From positions 1-64,000 of the forward strand of contig NZ_FOXA01000010.1 in the NCBI RefSeq assembly GCF_900115595.1: a stretch of 64,000 bases of DNA, given 5' to 3'. The DNA comes from Tranquillimonas alkanivorans (GTDB lineage Bacteria; Pseudomonadota; Alphaproteobacteria; Rhodobacterales; Rhodobacteraceae). The position numbers and the translations under genes were made by a program. Within the stretch, counting starts at the first letter, position 1; each line of letters begins with the position of its first letter. This document shows, piece by piece, positions 63,467-64,000 of the stretch. Under the pieces are notes generated by a model that had not been told where the DNA came from, searched no databases, and saw nothing but the letters and a program-made list of their open reading frames with translations.

Positions 63467-64000
63467 TCATCCCAGCGGGCCGGTGCGGAAAAGCGTCACC
63501 TTCAGCCCGCCATGCGGTACCGGCGGCTCGGGCGGCAGGAACGGCAGCTTCGTCGCCTTCGCCAGCCCCGGATCGTTCGTGACGATGCCGACCCGCCAGC
63601 CCCGGAACCGGGTGCGCAACGTCTCGCCCAGCGCGCCGTAAAGCGCGAACAGGAGCTTCCGGTTGCCGATCCGCCCACCGTAGGGCGGGTTGACCATCAC
63701 CAGTCCCGGCGGTCCCTCGGGCGGCTTGAGATCGCTGACCGCCTGCTGGCGAAACTCCGTCCACGCCGCCACGCCCGCCCGCTCGGCGTTCGCCTGCGAG
63801 GAGCGGACGGCGCCCGCGTCTCGGTCGGAGCCGAAGAAGCGCGCCGCCGGCGGCTCCGTTTCATCCGAGGCCTGCCGCGCCTGCGCCCAGGCCTCGGCGT
63901 CGAAGCTCGCCAATCGCTCGAAGGCAAAGGAACGTGATCGGCCGGGGGCGAGCCCGGCCGCGATCTCGGCCGCCTCGAGAACGAAGGTACCCGAGCCGCA
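63467..64000 (-). CDS. RlmL/RsmC-type RNA methyltransferase (5' part missing)
   Basis: The last 177 codons of a gene that continues beyond the window's right edge. The visible part has the SAM-binding CGSGTFVLEAAE motif at the edge and the catalytic-type NPPYG motif (VMVNPPYGGRIG) followed by RFRGWRVGIVTND, as in class I RNA N2-guanine methyltransferases such as RlmL. The THUMP domain expected upstream is outside the window. The frame stays open to base 64000. Confidence 0.8.
   Translation of the reverse strand, partial: CGSGTFVLEAAEIAAGLAPGRSRSFAFERLASFDAEAWAQARQASDETEPPAARFFGSDRDAGAVRSSQANAERAGVAAWTEFRQQAVSDLKPPEGPPGLVMVNPPYGGRIGNRKLLFALYGALGETLRTRFRGWRVGIVTNDPGLAKATKLPFLPPEPPVPHGGLKVTLFRTGPLG

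Overview
The window is high-GC DNA from an alphaproteobacterium, most probably a Rhodobacterales-type organism. The evidence is the FlaF/FlbT flagellin regulators, a DUF1217 flagellar protein, MucR/Ros zinc-finger regulators, an FtcR/Rem-like flagellar regulator, the order fliL-fliM-(PflI-like)-motE, and GGAAC-N17-CGTT promoters of the alphaproteobacterial general-stress sigma factor EcfG. No tRNA, rRNA, CRISPR array, insertion sequence or prophage was seen. Almost the whole window is coding, and many neighbouring genes overlap by 1-4 bases.

Bases 1-16300 hold a stress/alpha-glucan island: a phospholipase D; GlgE maltosyltransferase; a trehalose synthase-maltokinase fusion; a GlgX debranching enzyme; two divergent OtsB trehalose-phosphatases; OtsA; a GH15 glucoamylase/trehalase-like enzyme; a small membrane protein; and a short-chain dehydrogenase. 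Together they can make trehalose from UDP-glucose (OtsA/OtsB), turn it into maltose-1-phosphate (TreS-Mak), polymerise it (GlgE) and break glucan or trehalose down again (GlgX, GH15). No branching enzyme (GlgB) is present. At least four transcription units here are preceded by an EcfG-like promoter with a constant 17-base spacer.

Bases 16450-19959 hold the threonine-to-glycine pair kbl-tdh, a universal stress protein with an FNR-type site upstream, and a small TTG-start gene.

Bases about 19966-58321 are one large flagellar cluster on both strands. It covers export apparatus (FliI, FliH, FliJ, FliP, FliQ, FliR, FlhA, FlhB), rod, rings and hook (FlgB, FlgC, FliE, FlgF, FlgG, FlgA, FlgH, FlgI, FlgJ, FliF, FlgD, FlgE, FliK, FlgK, FlgL), switch (FliG, FliM, FliN), stators (MotA, MotB, MotE, FliL), flagellin regulators (FlaF, FlbT), FtcR and two MucR proteins. 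Flagellin, FliA and the chemotaxis proteins are absent. Several unknown genes are embedded: a 597-residue periplasmic repeat protein, a second FliL-like protein, a 286-residue protein after fliG, and orphans of 252, 366 and 97 residues. A motif CTTG-N(3-7)-CAAGAA(T/C)AG occurs in four promoter regions of this cluster and may be an operator, possibly for FtcR.

Bases 58318-64000 hold two TadE-like proteins and a TadG-like von Willebrand A protein, a divergent LysR/MFS pair, and the 3' part of an RlmL-type RNA methyltransferase gene cut by the window end.
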